Shown: piece by piece, positions 44,600-56,575 of the stretch
Numbering within the stretch: the first letter of the stretch is position 1
Layout of the letters: each line of letters starts with the position of its first letter
DNA from: Leucaena leucocephala
Taxonomy: Eukaryota; Streptophyta; Magnoliopsida; Fabales; Fabaceae
Direction: 5' to 3'
Length of the DNA stretch: 64,000 bases
NCBI GenBank assembly: GCA_037074615.1
Contig: CM073562.1
Span: 12,199,001 to 12,263,000, forward strand
Notes under the pieces: generated by a model
The model's database searches: none
What the model was told of the DNA's origin: nothing
What the model saw: the letters and a program-made list of their open reading frames with translations, nothing else
Program-made: the position numbers and the translations under genes

Positions 44600-47500
44600 A
44601 TGGATAAAAGCTGGTTATATATTAGAGACAGAGGCAACATATCATATATTAGAGGAGTAGATGGTTTTCTAGACTGGGCATTTAGTCAACCTGGCGTGGT
44701 AAATCAAATACGTTGCCCTTGTAAAAGATGCATGAATGTTATATTTAAAGTGAGAAGAGATGTTAGGACAGACTTATTGAGTAAGGGTTTCTGGAATAGT
44801 TATACGGTGTGGGAGTTGCATGGGGAAATTAGAAGATTTCAGACAGATTGTAGAACTTCCAGTAACGACGTAGAAAGTGCTACTGATAATGAAAATTTTG
44901 CAAGGATGGTATGCGATGCATATGGAGATCCATGTGTGAATTATACAAATACTAGTGACTGTGAGAGCGAAGAGCCTAATGTGTAGGCTAAAAGGTTCTT
45001 TGACCTGTTAAATGATGCTGAAACTGAACTTTATCCAGGTTGTGTTAAGATGTCCAAACTTTCTTTCATTGTAAAGTTGCTTCAAGTGAAATGTCTTAAC
45101 CATTGGAGTAATAAATCTATGGATGTGTTGTTGGGCTTGTTGAAAGAAGTTCTCCCAGAGGGGGCTTTAGTGCCAAACTCATTCTATGAAGCTAAGAAGA
45201 TAATTCGTGATATGGGTTTAGATTACCATAAAATTGATGCTTGTGAGAATGATTGCATATTGTATTGGGGGGAGCACACAAATGCAGAATCATGTCCTAA
45301 GTGTAATATGCCTAGATGGAATTTAAGCAAACAGACAGGGAAGAAGGTTCCACATAAAGTCTTGAGGCATTTCCCCATAACACCAAGGCTACAAAGACTG
45401 TATATGTCAAGAGATACATCCAAAGAAATGAGGTGGCACAAGGAGAAACACTCAAATGACGAGGTAATGAGGCATCCGGCTGATTCTCTAGCTTGGAAAC
45501 ACTTTGACAACCAGTACCCTAACTTCTCTGCTGATCCAAGAAGTGTTCGACTGGGTTTAGCAAGTGATGGATTTCAACCTTTCGGGAATATGAGTGCCAA
45601 TCATAGTATCTGGCCTGTTGTCTTAGTGCCATATAACTTGCCACCATGGCTTTGTATGAAAAGCCCATACTTTATGATGACACTTCTTATTCCTGGTCTA
45701 AAGTGTCCAGGTGATGAAATAGATGTTTATCTCCAACCTATGATTCAGGAGCTGAAGCAATTGTGGGAAGTAGGGGTACAGACGTATGATGCGTATTGTC
45801 AATCAAATTTTATCATGCACGCCGCGATATTGTGGACTATAAATGATTTTCCCGCATATGGAAACCTTTCAGGGTGGTCAACTAAAGGTAAACTTGCGTG
45901 TCCATGCTGCCACAAAGACACGCATTGTATTTCGATAAGGAGCAAGTTGTCCTACATGGGGCATCGACGCTTTCTTCCACAAAATCACCCATGGCGTAAA
46001 AATAAGGTATCATTTGATGGTAAAGAAGAGCATATGGATCCACCAGTTGCATTGACTGGAGATGAAGTGCTTAAGCAACTTCAACACTTAGGTGATGTGA
46101 CATTTGGCAAGGGTACAAAACGAAAGCGTCATACACAGAATAATGCTTACAATTGGAGAAAAAGAAGTATTTTTTTTCCAGTTGCCTTATTGGAAATACT
46201 TGCTAATACGGCATAATCTTGATGTGATGCATATAGAAAGAAATGTTTCTCATAACATTGTGTGCACGGTGATGGATTTGGTTGGAAAGACTAAGGACAC
46301 AGTTAAAAGTAGGTACGACTTGATGGACTTAGGTATTAGGAGTGATATGCACCCAGTTGAAGATGGTAATAATGTTTCTATTCCTCTTGCTCCTTACACA
46401 TTGTCTCCTGAGAACAAACAATCCCTTTTAAAATTCTTGGCTAACTTGAGAGTGCCTGATACTTTTTCATCTAATCTTTCAAGATGTGTCAACATTCAAG
46501 AGCGAAAATTGTTTAGTTTGAAGTGTCATGATCACCATGTGTTATTGCAAGAGATCTTTCCAATTGCAATACGTGGGTTATTATCTTCTAAGGTGTGTGA
46601 ACCAATCATTGAGTTGGGAAGATTTTTCAAAAATCTTTGTTCGAAGTCTTTGTCTTGTGAAGAACTTGACAAACTCCAAAGTCAGATAATATTGACATTA
46701 TGCAAGTTGGAGACGGTCTTCCTACCTGCTTTCTTTGATGTGATGGTTCACTTGCCAATACACTTGGCAGGGGAGGCAAAAGTTGCTGGACTAGTTCAAT
46801 ATCGTTGGATGTATCCAATAGAAAGGTAACATTCGTTAATTGGATTGTATATTTATAATTCATATTTATGGAATGTTGATTACTTTTAATGCATTAGGTA
46901 TTTGCGGACACTCAAATTGTATGTTCATAATAAAGCTCAGCCTGAAGGATCAATTGCAGAAGGATACTTGGCAGATGAAAGTCTCATATTCTGTTCAAGA
47001 TATTTGAAAGATTTTCCTACAAAGTTTAATGTGCCACGTAGGAATGATGACACCAATGATGATATGGACCCTGAGTTTACAATATTTAAGATAAATGGGC
47101 AAGCTAGGGGGCATTGTCAGTCAATTTCTCTTCCCTATGAAGAATATTGTCAAGCAAGAATGTATGTGCTACAAAATTGTGAACAAGTTTGGCCATTTAT
47201 GGAGTAAGTTGCCTGACTAGCACAAATATGTACTTGTCATATTGCATTTTTATCTTACTGCTATCATATAATGTAGGGAATATGAAACAGAGCTTGAAGT
47301 GCATGGATTAAGGAGTGAGCAAAGCCAATATGAGTTTCCTCAATGGTTTCGTTCACGAGTAAGTTATAACATTTTGAGCCTTAGTATTTCTAGCAATTAC
47401 ATTTATATGAAATATCTAACATATAACTTTTGTTCTAAAAGGTGACATCATTGTCTACACAGAGCCATGTTAGTGATGAACTCATAAGTTTATCAATTGG

Positions 47501-48271
47501 TCCATTGACGATGGTGAATCGCTATTCCATGTTCATAGGCAATGGATTTCGTTTTCACACAAAAGACCGTGCAACAGGAAAAAGAACCCAAACAGTGGTA
47601 TTCTAGCTAAGGGTGATGACACTAATGCTGACAAAGAATATTATGGTGTGTTAGAGCATATTTATGAGTTGTCTTACATAGGCAACAGAAAAGTATATTT
47701 GTTTAAGTGCCATTGGTGGGATGTGGCTCACTATGACAAAGGATATAAGGTTGATAAGTACGGGTTCATAAGTATCAATACGCAATACTCATTACAAACA
47801 AATGAGCCATTTATTCTAGTATCTCAAGCTGAGCAAGTTTTTTATGTGGATGACATTGTTGCACCCGGTTGGCTCATTGTTGTCAAAACAAACCCACGCG
47901 ACTTGTTTAATATACCAACTGGCAATGCTATTGATGATGGTGGGGTTCATGATCCTATGGTTGATACAAAACCTTATCAACAATTGGTGGTAGACTTAAA
48001 TGTTTATCGTGCGAGTCCAACACAACTTGATGATATTATCATTGACTTATGTGGAGAAGATGGACAAACGCAGATCTTAGCTCAAGGAGAACCATCACAA
48101 ATTCATCAAAGTTATGCCATTAATACTGGATCTAGTGATGAAGAGGATTTTCTCGACGACTTTGATAGTGAAACTGAAGCAGAAAGTGACACAAACATTG
48201 AAATAGAAGAAACAGATAAATCAAAAGACATTGATGAAAGTGATAATGCTACGGAAGATTCAAATGAATGA
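44600..48271 (+). pseudogene. CACTA TNP2-type transposase (TnpD-like)
   Basis: Likely exons are 44600-46825, 46898-47203, 47277-47358 and 47442-48271, all with GT-AG borders. The N-terminal part (MDKSWLYIRD, CPCKRCMNV) is the Transpos_assoc domain. Then comes the TNP2 core (PNSFYEAKKIIRDMGLDY, ENDCILYWGEH, CPKCNMPRW, later HNLDVMHIERNV), the DUF4218-like part (LPIHLAGEAKVAG, VHNKAQPEGSIAEGYL) and the DUF4216-like part (KCHWWDV, QAEQVFYVDD). The C-terminus is acidic. This protein cuts and joins the element ends in the nucleus. Lesions are TAG at 44984-44986 (CAG in relatives), one extra T in a T8 run near 46171-46178, and a one-base loss near 47595. Confidence 0.9.
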
Positions 48272-48359
48272 AATTAATTGATATGGTACATTTTATCTAT
48301 ATTGACTATGGTTTGATTCATTATTTTTTTCCTAAATGAAATATATATTTTTGTAGGAT

Positions 48360-50056
48360 ATGTCAGGATTAAAGAGAGGTCGAGGTGGGAAAAGTGTTTT
48401 TGTTAGATCTAATGACAACACAAATAGTGAAGGTACATGCTCTACACCTCAATCAATACCTCCTATGTCACCTCTATTACTGCAACAGCAACTTCAAGAA
48501 ATGCCTGGCAATTCTCCTCCTACTCCCCATACTCAAAATAGTAGTGCAGGTAATTTTTTTTCAATTTTTTAATAATTGATTTACCTCGCTTGTAACATTT
48601 AATTGTTCTAACTTAACTACAATGGTAGGCTCTTCTACTGCAATCAACAAGCGCAGAGGAGTTTACAAGTCTATTAATGTGAATTTAAAGACTGCACAAG
48701 GAACAAAGATTCGAGTCAAATTTTCAAATTCCATGTCAAGAGCAATTGGTCAAGAAGCAAGAGATTTTTCTAATTATTGTGGTTTGACTCTTAGAACCAC
48801 AATCTCTTTCAAGGATGGTGGAGGTAGTTAGAAGAATATTTTTGAAAAATATGGTCAAGATATGATTTTAAAAATAAAGGTATTTATGTCAAATTTGTAT
48901 ACTTATTTTAGTTTATTTGTATTATTATATATAGTGTTTACATTTATTTGTTTCAGGATAAATTTGAACCTGCTGATGAAATTAGTGAAGAAAAGTTTCA
49001 TATAGCTATATCAATTATTTTACAAAATGCATTCAGAAATTGGAAGAACAATTTGCACTCTCACTACAAGAAATATGAGACTGATGAGGATGGGTTGGCT
49101 GATCCTCCTCAAACTATTAGTTTTCAAGATTGGGAGTGGTTGTTAATATATTTTAAGTCTGACATATTTAAGGTATCTCACTATCCTTCTAAATAAATTA
49201 TATTTTTTTTCAATTATTCAATTCTTATTATTTACTACATTTTGTTGTAGAACAAAAGTATAAGGAACATGATAAATCGCGAAAAACAAATGACTAAACA
49301 TACTTGTGGTCCTCGATCATTTGCAGAGATTGAGTATGCTACAGTAAGTTCAATCTATCATCACTATAATTTAATCTTTCAATCATTTTGTTCAAATCTA
49401 ATTTTTGTATTTTCTTGTATGTTATTACTTTGTAGAGAGATCCTACTACTGGACGACCGATTCCTCCTGACCAGCTGTGGGAGATAACGCATACTAGGAA
49501 GACATTAGACGGACAAGTAGTATGGGCTGACCCACACTCTGAACAGCTTCATGTACGCATTGTTATTTAATATCTTACTTTTATTTACTTTTATTTTTAA
49601 TCTAATAGTTTTATTTTTTTATTACAGAGTCGTATGCACAAACTTTCTCAACAACAAGACCAAGATTTAGAGAGTGATGCTCGAATGACGTCAGAGGAAA
49701 TATTGACGACAGTTCTTGGTGAGAGGTCAGGGTATGTAAGAGGGAAAGGATATGGAGCAGAACCTTCAAGAAAGAGAAATCGCCCTCAATCTACTGATAG
49801 TTCAGTTGTGGAGAGTGTGCGTGCCCAACTGCAGGAAGAGTTTGATAAAAAATTTCAAGAGGAGAGAGAAAAAATGGAGGCTGAGCGTGCAAAGATGGAA
49901 GAAGAACGTGAAAAGATACAACAAGAACGTGTGCAGTTTGAGCAAAGACTAATGGAACAAATGGAGCAAAGAATACAAGCTCAATTTGCTGCCTTGATGC
50001 AGAAAGGACAACCACATGGGGCTACTTCTAGTCATAGTATTGAACCTTCTATATAA
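48360..50056 (+). pseudogene. CACTA second gene, Transposase_24-type (Ptta/En/Spm)
   Basis: Six exons fit GT-AG splicing: 48360-48549, 48629-48879, 48957-49172, 49251-49343, 49436-49552 and 49628-50056. The protein begins MSGLKRGRGGKSVFV, carries the conserved core (RDFSNYCGLTLRT, FEPADEISEEKFHIAI, YKKYETDEDGLADPP, HTCGPRSFAEIEYAT and a RDPTTGRPIPPDQLWE stretch) and ends in a charged coiled coil (EEREKMEAERAKMEEE) near 49850-49980. In this family such proteins probably bind the subterminal repeats. A TAG at 48829-48831 stands where relatives have tryptophan (TGG to TAG). It follows the transposase by 88 bp on the same strand. Confidence 0.85.
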
Positions 50057-50234
50057 AATTTATGTATAAATTAAACAATTTTATTGTAATTTTAAATATC
50101 TTCATATTTTAGATGATAATAAAAATATTTATTAATATTATTATATTAGAGTTTATTTAATTATTTATTATTATATTATATTTTTTATATTACAGAAATT
50201 ATTGGAAAAAATACAAAAATTAATTTTCATTTTT

Positions 50235-50546
50235 GTATCTTTAGGCGGCGACACTATGTCGCCGCAGAATCATCATTAGGTGGCGACATATTTGTCGCCG
50301 CAGAATGACCTTTAGGTAGCGACATATTTGTCGCCGCTAATTCCACTTTAGGCGGCGACATCTTTGTCGCCGCTAATTCATCTTTAGGCGACGAGTTTTA
50401 TTTGTCGCCGCAAATATGTATAGGCGACAGTCTCATAGGCGGTGACTTAGCGGCGACAAAATGTCGCCACTATAGTGATTCAGCGGCGACTTTTAAACCT
50501 TATGCGGTGACAAATGTCGCCGCTGAAACTCAGTTTTTTTGTAGTG
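50235..50546 (+). repeat. CACTA right subterminal repeat array
   Basis: About ten copies of (A/T)GGCGGCGACA and GTCGCCGC in facing pairs lead up to the right terminal inverted repeat. The variant TTTAGGCGGCGAC, rather than TTTCAGCGGCGAC, dominates here, so the two ends are not mirror images. Confidence 0.9.
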
Positions 50547-51001
50547 TAATTTGGTACCGTCTCCAATCCAGGACAATGGAAGAAATTATGTTCAAGGTAC
50601 TTTATATCTATTTGTAACCAATTAAGTGAAAAGCATCCCGGTAATATACTCCTCCTGAACTTAATATAAGATCTATCTAATTAATTTGATTATATTAAAA
50701 AAAAAGTAGTTAAACTAATTAATATAATATTGATATATTTTCTAAATTATCCTAATCATCTTCTATAATTCTCTCTCCCTTTTCTTAATTTATTGTTTAT
50801 GAGGGCGTATCAATTGGGTTAATTTAAAAAAAAATATTGATAAATATAAAAAATATATTTTATATTTAAAATCACGTTTAACTCACTAATTATATCATAT
50901 ATTAAGAACTAAATGAGTAAAAAATGAGCGATCAAAGATGGTTTCAGAATAGAAGGAAATTACAGGTAAATTCTACTTGTCATCTGAGTGAACAAGTACA
51001 T

Positions 51002-51038
<37 letters not shown>

Positions 51039-51517
51039 CAAGCTCCAAGATGGAAGTAACACTTTTACTTAACGATCGAGTAAGCAGGATTATCTTGTAA
51101 AGAATTAGGATATGTGTGCGGAAGCGCTGAAACAAAAACTTCTCATGATGATGACAAATCAAATATGACAAACCTAGGACGGCAATACAAATTGCAAATA
51201 CAAAAAAACTATTAACGAAAGACATAATATAAATCAACTACTTGCTTTGTTCTCGTCGTCAATCGTTTCATTTTCCTATTAAGACGAAGAAAACCAAGCA
51301 GCCTCCATGTCTATTCTTTGTAGTTACATGCCGTTTGCATTAGGATAAAATACCGCTGCTTTGTTACTGGCAACATCTATTCTTTTCACGATAAAATCAA
51401 TCATATCCTCGTCGTTTTCCTCTTATAAAGGGCCCGCATGTGTATTAACATAATGTACACTTGATAATTTTCCATACTAAATTTACAGTGATATCTTTGT
51501 TTCTATCTTCCAATCAA
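50547..51517. repeat. Duplicated block, copy 2, right part
   Basis: TTTGGTACCGTCTCCAATCC picks up where 40564 stopped and matches copy 1 at 25743 onward. It then matches 26865-27600 (for example AACGATCGAGTAAGCAGGAT). An (AT)n run at 51006-51035 is a microsatellite. The end is the upstream region of TIR D. Confidence 0.85.
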
Positions 51518-52801
51518 TAGTAGAAAAAATACTTTTAACGGTGGTTAAAAATAACTTTTTATGACTATTTTGGGAGGGGCATAAATTCCACTTCATCGTA
51601 AGTTTGTCTTTTAACGATCATTTTATAATAGCTATTAAAGGTAACTTTTCATGACGGTTTTATGCAAAAATTGTTGTGAAAGGTGAAACAATTAACGGCG
51701 TTAATTGCTTTATTTTCACAGTGTTTCTAGCAAAAACCATTGTGGAAAGCTATAATTTGTTTATTTTTTTAGCTTTTCTCGGCTTACACCCACCATCAGT
51801 AGCCTTCACCTCACTCATCAAAAGTATCAAACTAGATATAAAAAAATAAATATCTGGTGAAGAAACTAAAGATTTAGACCTTCTTCCATTGAAGCTCTTC
51901 AATCTCCTTCCCACAAGGTCTATCTACCACCAGCCACTGTTAGCTACCACAGTCAACCTCACTAAAAGTATTAGACCAGATTTGGAGAAGAAGTTGTAGA
52001 TCTGGCAAAAACAGTTGAAGATCTAGAAAGCTTTTGCTATTGAAGCTCTTCAAACTCTTTCTGATATGATGGTGAAAAGATTCAACTAAGTGTAAGGTTG
52101 AAGGAGTGAAGAGAAAGATTGTGAATAGAAAAGAAAACCTATGAGTCTTGAATACAAAGATGATAGCCCATGTGATGGATTACATTTTATAACAACAAAG
52201 AACTGAAAAAACAAGAAAAATGAGCAAATAACAAAATTACACAGTGATTTACAGCTTTCACGATGGAGAACGATAATGGAGAATGACGAAGATAAGCACT
52301 AAAAATATGAAAAAAAATACGAAAAAATGATATTCGTGCAAGTCTATCATGATAGAGTGGAGAAAAGGGACCTCAAATAGCTATAAAAAATAAAAGTGAA
52401 ACTATAATCATGTCAATTTTTAAATTTTTAGAGGACTTTTAATGGCAGTTTTATGAAAACTTGTCGTCAAAAGTCCACTCTAATCACTTTTAACGGCGGC
52501 TTCTTAAAAAAGGCCATAAAAGTCTCCTCTGATCACTTTTAACAGAGGTTTTGCATAAAACAACCATTAAAAGTCCTTCACTTTTACTACTTTTAGTCCA
52601 CCCAAGTTTAAGGAATACTTTTAACGACAGTTTTTCACATAATCTCCAGTAAAAGTGTTTTTCACTGCGATTTTGGTAAAAAGGGCCATGAAATGTGTTT
52701 TAAAATATAACTTATTTACAAAAAATGTCTCGGCCTTTTTTCATTTCAGTTTTGTTTATAACCGCCATAAAATAATGTGATGATAAGTGTTTTTTCTAGT
52801 A
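51518..52801. mobile_element. Non-autonomous CACTA-like element before TIR D
   Basis: Ends are TAGTAGAAAAAATACTTTTA and AAGTGTTTTTTCTAGTA, imperfect inverted repeats. The inside holds repeated TTTTAACGGC, TTTTATG(A/G)C and AAAAGTCC motifs at both ends, like subterminal arrays. There is no transposase. It lies between sequence matching the end of the 5' intron of TNL B and codons near the TIR start, so the start codon region is lost. CACTA-like is the best fit; a Mutator-like element cannot be excluded. Confidence 0.6.
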
Positions 52802-53035
52802 TGAGCAAAAGCATCTTCAATACACTATTAATGGAGTTACAATGTCTTCATCATTTTTAGAGGTGAAGATATTCGTCATGGCTTCATAGGAAATCTGTAC
52901 AATGCTCTCAATCAAAAGGGAGTTTGCACCTTCTTTGATGATAAGGAAATAGAAATAGGGGATAAAATTGCACCAACACTTCCAGAAATCTACGATGGCT
53001 ATTACTGTATTTAGCAAATCCAAATGGTAAAATGT
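52802..53035 (+). pseudogene. TIR pseudogene D fragment
   Basis: Translation gives SIHY, an in-frame stop, then VFIIFRGEDIRHGFIGNLYNALNQKG, CTFFDDKEIEIGDKIAPTL, clearly the TIR domain of the local family. After CCAACACTT about 18 bases are deleted, shifting the frame. Only the start of the next strand (ATTACTGTATTTAGCAAATC) remains. The start codon is replaced by the element upstream, and no NB-ARC or LRR sequence follows. Confidence 0.88.
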
Positions 53036-53079
53036 TTAGTTGACCATAATTGAGGTGGCATGATAATATGGCATCCACC

Positions 53080-53357
53080 TCACATACTTTCCATGCTGTT
53101 GGGAATGGAAACTATATAGGGTCCAACGAGTCTCTCTTCCTCCCCTCTTGTCGTCACATGCCTATCTCTTCCTTGTCAAGCGAAGGTCTACAAATGAAGA
53201 TCTTCTCCCTTCCTCTTCTGTCAAATGAACGTAGAACGTCGCAAATCTCTTTCATCATCAACTTCATCCTCTGGTTTTATCTTCTACAACGAAGTTGGGT
53301 CATCAAAGAGTACTAGGAGTTGTCGAACCTGTGCTCTTTCTTCTCCCAAGGCTTTAG
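53080..53357 (+). repeat. Duplicated upstream fragment after TIR D
   Basis: It matches 27630-27860, upstream of TIR C, including GTCGCAAATCTCTTTCATCA. A shorter version recurs at 54964-55055 on the other side of the solo LTR. It is probably the leading edge of another lost tandem unit. Confidence 0.75.
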
Positions 53358-54952
53358 TGAAACAACCTTTCGTCGGATGTCATTTTAGGGTTACTTCAAA
53401 ATTTTAACCAAGGATTGCATATAGTGCAGTTTTGAGTCGTTCTCTTTGAGGAGCCGAAAATTAAAATTAAATTTCTAAGTAACTAAATGCAATATAACCT
53501 AAGTTAGAAAATGGGATTTGTTTTAATTAACTGACAACTAAATGCAATGATTTAAAAATAAATTTAAATAAGATATTTTTGGTATTTTTAATTTAAAGAA
53601 AGGAATAATGAATGATAATAAGTGAATAGAATAAATTCAAAGGTGATTAATAATAATAAAAGCAATCCTCCAATTCAATAACGCAGGTAATCATAACTTC
53701 AACAGATATGAGAATTATGAATAATGAATTAAGAATTATAATTTAGCTTTTAATCTAACAACCAAACTAGCTCGAATTGTCACAAAATATTTTCCAAAGT
53801 TCTAATTTATTAACTACTACCAGAATAATAAAATATGACTAAATATATTAAAAATCAATACTCAATTATAACTCAATAATTCATAAAAATATAATTTAAG
53901 CCAACAAGAGACATAACGATCCAATAATTCAAGCTACCTTGAAAAATTACAAAATATTCACAATATTTTTATTATATGACCCAGATCAAAGTAAATAAAA
54001 TTAAAGTTAATTAAAGAGCAATGTCAAATGTTACAAAAATTTAGTCACAATAATCTTCAATAAATACAAATAAATCATTATAAGCATTCCCAATAATTAT
54101 AAAATTAATCTTAAGACCTAAGAGTCATAATATAATTATTGGGTAAATAATTAGAGTAACTTATACTCCCTTTAAAATCTCAAACTCATGTTTTTATTAT
54201 TAAATTAGAGAATTAGAACGTTTTAGCCACAGACTACCATCCAATACACAGCCACCATCCGTGCTGTATCTACACAGTCACTGTTTATGTGCTTTCTGGG
54301 TGCTGCTCGCTGTTTGCGTCTATGCAGAATGGAGTGGAGGAGGTTGGGTTCACTGGAGATGGAGGCGTGAAAGGAGTAATGGGAGTGGTGCATTGATGGA
54401 ATGGGTGACGGCAGGATGGGAGTGGTGCATTGATGGAATGGGTGACGGCTTGCTCGTGCGGGTATGTGCGTGGAGAAAGTGTGGTTCTGCGGATCGTCCC
54501 TGTTTCCTTTCAAAATTATTGCTGCCACTCTGGTGCGTCTCGTCCTTTTGTGTATTGCGTCTGTGGCTCCCCGTGCTGTCCTGTGTGCGCCGCCTCTGGC
54601 CAAATATAAAGTGAAGAGGAAGAAGAAATAAGCTAATGGATCAAATAGCAAGGATTGGCACATTAGTGGCTTAGAGTATAGTTTCTAATTTTACGGTTCT
54701 TTGTTATTATTTGTTAATTCTGATTTCTCTTAAATTTTTTAAATATAAAATCATAATAATATAATACATTTTATTCTAAAAATAATTATTTAGGATAAAT
54801 CATAAAAATATGACAATTATACCCTTATTAAGCACCAATTCAATATAAGTTATGTTAATCTAAATTGTGTAAAAACTATACAATTAAGGATCATATTAAT
54901 GACAAAAGCCTACTAAAATGATATAAATAAATCTATAAAAATATGGTTGTCT
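53358..54952 (-). mobile_element. Solo LTR of the Athila family
   Basis: It is related along its length to 29434-30978, starting TGAAACAACC and ending ATGGTTGTCT, where the last base has drifted from CA. No internal region follows. The GC-rich part (54250-54620) holds a direct repeat of GGGAGTGGTGCATTGATGGA and unconserved open frames. There is no 5-bp target duplication; instead about 95 bp of host sequence is repeated on both sides. Confidence 0.85.
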
Positions 54953-55290
54953 TCCCTAGTTTTATCTTCAACTTCATCCTCTGGTCTTCTACAACGAAGT
55001 TGGGTCATCAAAGAGTACTTGGAGTTGTGGAACCTGTGCTCTTTCTTCTCCCAAGGCTTCAGCCAAATGAACTTTATCTTCATCACGAAGCCTGTTTGGT
55101 AGCGGATAACTTAACACTAGGGGAGTTGAAAATTCAAAGCTTGGAGAGAGCGGACTTAGCTTAGTGATGGACGATCTTGGAGTCATTACGGATCACAGTG
55201 ACGAGAGCACCAAAAGGGGCACAAGCAACGTTGTTGTGACCAAGGTCGATGTGCTTCCATCTATTACTTCTCAAGGTATTCTACTAATGC
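54953..55290 (+). other. Repeated host segment and possible exon
   Basis: 54964-55055 repeats 53252-53355. After it, an ATG at 55166 opens a 36-codon frame (MDDLGVITDHSDESTKRG) that ends at a donor-like TCTCAAG/GTATTC near 55274. No protein family is recognised and no following exon is evident. It is listed as possible gene debris. Confidence 0.3.
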
Positions 55291-55872
55291 AATTTTAGAT
55301 CTTGGGTTCTGCTTTAAGATCATCCCTTCGTGGTTGGATTCCATGGCATTTTCTTCTCTTTTTGTGATCTCCAAATGAGTTTGAGATTCTGTTTCCATAT
55401 TTCTTGTAGGATAACAATTGAAGTTTTAATTGCATTTTGTCCTATACTTTCTCTAGAAGTGTGGTTACTCTCAACCTTGTGAAAAATACCCTTTTGGGCC
55501 TTACAAGTACGATTGAACCCATTATACAGGAACAAAACGGGATACATCAACTAGAAAACAAGTATATGGAATGAGACTCCAAGAGAACTTATATTTTGTA
55601 ATTCCAAAGGATTGGTGATTGAAACTAGACCTTAAACGAACTTGCCTCTTACAATCTTGACCATGAAGACACTATAAGGTTGATTAATCCCTTGATGCTT
55701 ACTATCAAAGTACTCACGAGAATACAAGAATGCAAGCAAAGCTAACATAAGATAAATAAAATTCTCAAAGAACAAAGTTCTTATTCATTCCATTCTTCTT
55801 CTATTAATAGAATACATCATGAAGCATTTATGAGCTCAGACACTTAAAATACCCTAATTGATAATCTAAGCA
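55291..55872. other. Stretch without recognised features
   Basis: I see no conserved coding sequence, repeat or transposon border here on either strand. Confidence 0.5.
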
Positions 55873-56567
55873 TAGGGGTGTGCATGGGCAAAGCAGCCCC
55901 TGCAAGAAAAAGCATGGGCATGGGCATGGGCAGGTTTGCATGCCTAAGTCATGATGTCACACTCATGTTGTGAAAAAAAAATATACAATTATGAACTTCT
56001 AAAATAATACTATATTTATATATTTTTAAAAGTTAAATAATATCTATAATATATTAAGAATAAGGCAAAAAAATGATAATAATTAAAGTCTTAAAATCCA
56101 TTACATATAAAAAAAGCTTTAAAGTCTAAGTAGTTTGTAATTGTAACTTTATGTAAATCTCCCAAATGTTAACAAGGATGAATCATCTAAAAAAATAAAA
56201 ATAAACAATTATAATTTGTAATGCAATCATATAATGATTAGCAAAGTTAAAAAACTCAATATAGTTATAAATATTAAAAGATGTAACTTACCTATTTTAC
56301 TACTTATATTTCTAAAATAAACATTTAATCACTAGTAGCTATCATATTCTCCCTTCTAAGTATAGCATCTAGGGGAAAACGTAAAAAAAAAAGAAGGGGT
56401 GCTCATGGTCAGGGCAGCCCCCTGCCCAGTGCCCAACCCAAAAAAAATATGAGATGTATTTTGTAGCCTAATACTCAGTCATATCCTATATTTATAGAGC
56501 TGGACATGACTTTTTTATCGCGGGCTTAGGTGGGCATACTGTGCCATGAGCTTTAAGCACACCCCTA
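55873..56567. mobile_element. hAT-like MITE
   Basis: This 695-bp element begins TAGGGGTGTGCATGGGC and ends GCACACCCCTA, giving 11-bp inverted repeats. Flanks TCTAAGCA (55865-55872) and CCTAATCA (56568-56575) look like an 8-bp target duplication with two mismatches, as for hAT elements. Subterminal GGGCA-rich motifs occur at both ends, with no transposase. Confidence 0.8.
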
Positions 56568-56575
56568 CCTAATCA

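Larger units (their letters stand above)
40565..50546 (+). mobile_element. CACTA (En/Spm-type) DNA transposon, 10 kb
   Basis: The element runs from CACTACAAAAAAACAGACTT to CTCAGTTTTTTTGTAGTG, giving terminal inverted repeats of about 16 bp. Both ends carry arrays of AGCGGCGAC and GTCGCCGCT motifs. Two plus-strand genes lie inside: a TNP2-type transposase (44600-48271) and a Transposase_24-type second gene (48360-50056). Left flank TTT and right flank TAATTT against CTTTGG in the empty copy suggest a 3-bp target duplication TTT plus three extra bases. Stops and frameshifts in both genes mean it is probably no longer autonomous. Confidence 0.95.

Noticed and set aside
54223..54663. Open frames on both strands in the second Athila LTR
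   Set aside because: They are GC-rich chance frames containing a direct repeat and have no counterpart in the sister LTR.
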